8,751 nucleotides of DNA. It comes from Methyloprofundus sp. (GTDB lineage Bacteria; Pseudomonadota; Gammaproteobacteria; Methylococcales; Methylomonadaceae). The notes beneath the pieces are model-generated. The model was not told the DNA's origin and ran no database searches. It was given only the letters and a program-made list of their open reading frames with translations. Of this stretch, positions 7,601-8,751 are shown piece by piece (the first letter of the stretch is position 1; every line of letters begins with the position of its first letter). A program made the translations under genes and the position numbers. The stretch spans positions 1 to 8,751 of the forward strand of contig JAUXBW010000086.1 in assembly GCA_030619185.1 (NCBI GenBank), read 5' to 3'.

Positions 7601-7627
7601 TTGAAATGCTGTTTTTTCATTTATAAT
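7601..7627 (+). promoter_or_regulatory. Second candidate promoter, closer to sbcC
   Basis: TTGAAA at 7601-7606 and TATAAT at 7622-7627 match the consensus well, but the spacer is only 15 nt, shorter than the usual 16-18. The -35 box overlaps the left arm of the 7605-7666 inverted repeat and the -10 box lies in its loop, so a protein bound to the repeat could block this promoter. Start would be near 7634. Confidence 0.28.
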
Positions 7628-7666
7628 GGATAAATATGTCATATATACGCAATTAATGACAGCATT
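7605..7666. repeat. Inverted repeat upstream of sbcC
   Basis: Outer arms AATGCTGT (7605-7612) and ACAGCATT (7659-7666) are perfect complements over 8 bp. Just inside, TCATT (7617-7621) pairs with AATGA (7655-7659), so a stem of 7 bp, a 5-T bulge and 5 bp can form, with a loop of about 33 nt. It could be a spaced operator or a leader hairpin. The large loop and AT-rich surroundings make chance possible. Confidence 0.4.
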
Positions 7667-7723
7667 AGAGAGGGGTTCTGTTGAGTTGCGTGAATAATAA
7701 AAATACATACAAATTATTATGTT

Positions 7724-8751
7724 ATGAAAATACTGAATGTTTATTTTAATAATATTAATTCGCTAGCCGGTGAAACCCGAATTGATTTTGACAAAGCACC
7801 TATTGCGGATGCGGGTGTATTTGCGATTACCGGACCGAATGGTTCTGGTAAAACCAGTATTTTAGATGCGATTACTCTGGCTTTATATGGTGAGACGTTT
7901 CGCTTTAAGAAGCCTGCTGAAAATGTGATGACAAAAAATACGACGGTGTGCTTTGCGCAAGTCGAATTTATAGTGAACGATGAGAAGTATCGTTCTAGCT
8001 GGCAGGTTAAACGCCAGGATGCCGAGCCTGAAGGTAAGGTATTGGCAGCGCAAATGCAATTGGTCCATGTTAATGGTGAAGATCAGGTTATTGAGCGGGA
8101 AGCGCATAAGGTATTAGCTTTTAATACTGAAATTACAGGCATGGATTTTCGTCGTTTTAGTCGCTCAATTATGCTTGCTCAAGGGGATTTTGCAGCTTTT
8201 TTAAATGCCCTGGATGCTGAACGTCTGGATATTCTGGAAAGTATTATCAGCCACGATATTTATGCTGATTATAAGCAGCAGATTCATGTATTGACAAAAC
8301 AGGCAGAACAACAATTAGCAAGCTTGCAGGTGCGCCTGGATGAGATTGATTTGATGTCAGATGCTCAGCGTGAGGCTGCTGAACTGGATTTGGCAGATCA
8401 GCAACTTACCTTGACTGAATTAAAGCAGGAAAATACTGATTTGTTGCAGTTACAGGCGAGTTTGCAGGGCTTACAGAAATTAGCACAAAGCATTAGTCAT
8501 TTAGAGCGGACACAGGCAGAAGATCAGCAGAAAATTATTCAAGCACAAACCGATTTAAATACGATTGCTAATTCTGCAGATGTTTTGGCTTTTAAGCCGG
8601 GTCTTAATAGTGTGGCTGAGAAAAAGGCGCAGATTAAGCAGGCACAGCAACAGCAAGCGGCTTGTCGCGAGGAATTGCAACAAGTTGACGATAAATTAGC
8701 CGCTGCAGAAGTCAATGAAAGTGATTTATCTAATTTAAGCAGGCAAGATGC
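7724..8751 (+). CDS. sbcC: SbcC-like exonuclease subunit, SMC/Rad50-type ATPase (3' end outside window)
   Basis: SbcC is the ATPase of the SbcCD (Mre11-Rad50-like) complex, which processes DNA ends and cleaves hairpins. The visible 342 codons contain no stop. They begin MKILNVYFNNINSLAGETRIDF, matching the SbcC/Rad50 N-terminus, followed by Walker A GPNGSGKT at 37-44 and DAITLALYGET at 48-58. The Q-loop LAQGDFAAFLNA is at 151-162. After about residue 185 the sequence becomes long, Gln/Glu/Leu-rich and heptad-like, as expected for the first coiled-coil arm. The zinc hook, second arm and Walker B would lie beyond the window. The ATG at 7724 is the natural start by homology; an in-frame TGA at 7691-7693 limits any upstream extension, and its own ribosome binding site is poor. 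Unlike the usual sbcD-sbcC order, no sbcD precedes it. A related SbcC/RecN-like ATPase of another subfamily is the alternative. Confidence 0.88.
   Translation, partial: MKILNVYFNNINSLAGETRIDFDKAPIADAGVFAITGPNGSGKTSILDAITLALYGETFRFKKPAENVMTKNTTVCFAQVEFIVNDEKYRSSWQVKRQDAEPEGKVLAAQMQLVHVNGEDQVIEREAHKVLAFNTEITGMDFRRFSRSIMLAQGDFAAFLNALDAERLDILESIISHDIYADYKQQIHVLTKQAEQQLASLQVRLDEIDLMSDAQREAAELDLADQQLTLTELKQENTDLLQLQASLQGLQKLAQSISHLERTQAEDQQKIIQAQTDLNTIANSADVLAFKPGLNSVAEKKAQIKQAQQQQAACREELQQVDDKLAAAEVNESDLSNLSRQD

Larger units (their letters stand above)
7392..7723. other. Divergent intergenic region between the DUF1835 gene and sbcC
   Basis: These 332 nt hold no gene of ordinary size. On the plus strand there are two TATAAT boxes (7520-7525 and 7622-7627), an inverted repeat (7605-7666) and a purine-rich GAGAGGGG at 7668-7675. 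That last site lies far upstream of the sbcC ATG and precedes a TTG at 7681. A 23-codon ORF from ATG 7626 to TAA 7697 reads as an ordinary hydrophilic peptide but has no ribosome binding site. On the minus strand I could not identify a convincing promoter for the DUF1835 gene. The region is unusually long and structured compared with the other gaps in the window. Confidence 0.6.

Noticed and set aside
7883..8107. Minus-strand 74-codon ORF within sbcC
   Set aside because: Opposite the conserved ATPase region of sbcC; no independent evidence of coding.
1..8751. A defence island, CRISPR array, retron or other multi-gene system
   Set aside because: No direct-repeat array, reverse transcriptase, toxin-antitoxin pair, restriction-modification gene or integrase is visible. 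The Uma2 and SbcC-like genes are nuclease-related but far apart and separated by housekeeping genes.

Overview
The window looks like a chromosomal housekeeping segment from an AT-rich gammaproteobacterium. It carries the end of rpsO followed by pnp, and further on an overlapping uvrC-pgsA pair, an arrangement familiar from that class. The proteins are close to the usual enterobacterial lengths and keep the expected catalytic residues. A narrower placement, for example near the methane- or sulphur-oxidising gammaproteobacteria, is only a guess. I see no tRNA, rRNA, insertion sequence, phage gene or CRISPR array.

Positions 1-2489: the 3' part of rpsO (ribosomal protein S15), a strong intrinsic terminator, pnp (polynucleotide phosphorylase, GTG start) and a second strong terminator with a GCAA tetraloop. 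Positions 2490-3155: a Uma2-family PD-(D/E)XK protein with its own near-consensus promoter, placed between pnp and uvrC. Positions 3230-6265: a probable co-directional operon of uvrC (nucleotide excision repair), pgsA (phosphatidylglycerophosphate synthase, overlapping the uvrC stop by 8 nt) and a TetR-family regulator. Positions 6402-7391, minus strand: a DUF1835-domain protein of unknown function, convergent with the regulator gene. Positions 7392-7723: a 332-nt divergent intergenic region with candidate promoters, an inverted repeat and possible leader ORFs. Positions 7724-8751: the N-terminal part of an SbcC-like SMC/Rad50 ATPase that runs off the window, with no sbcD in front of it.

Functionally the segment combines translation and RNA decay (rpsO, pnp), DNA repair and DNA-end processing (uvrC, sbcC) and phospholipid synthesis (pgsA). 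The accessory parts are the Uma2 gene, the TetR regulator and the DUF1835 gene. I found no clearly new multi-gene system. The least explained parts are the region upstream of sbcC, the insertion of a Uma2 gene where many relatives carry uvrY/gacA, and the regulator attached to pgsA.
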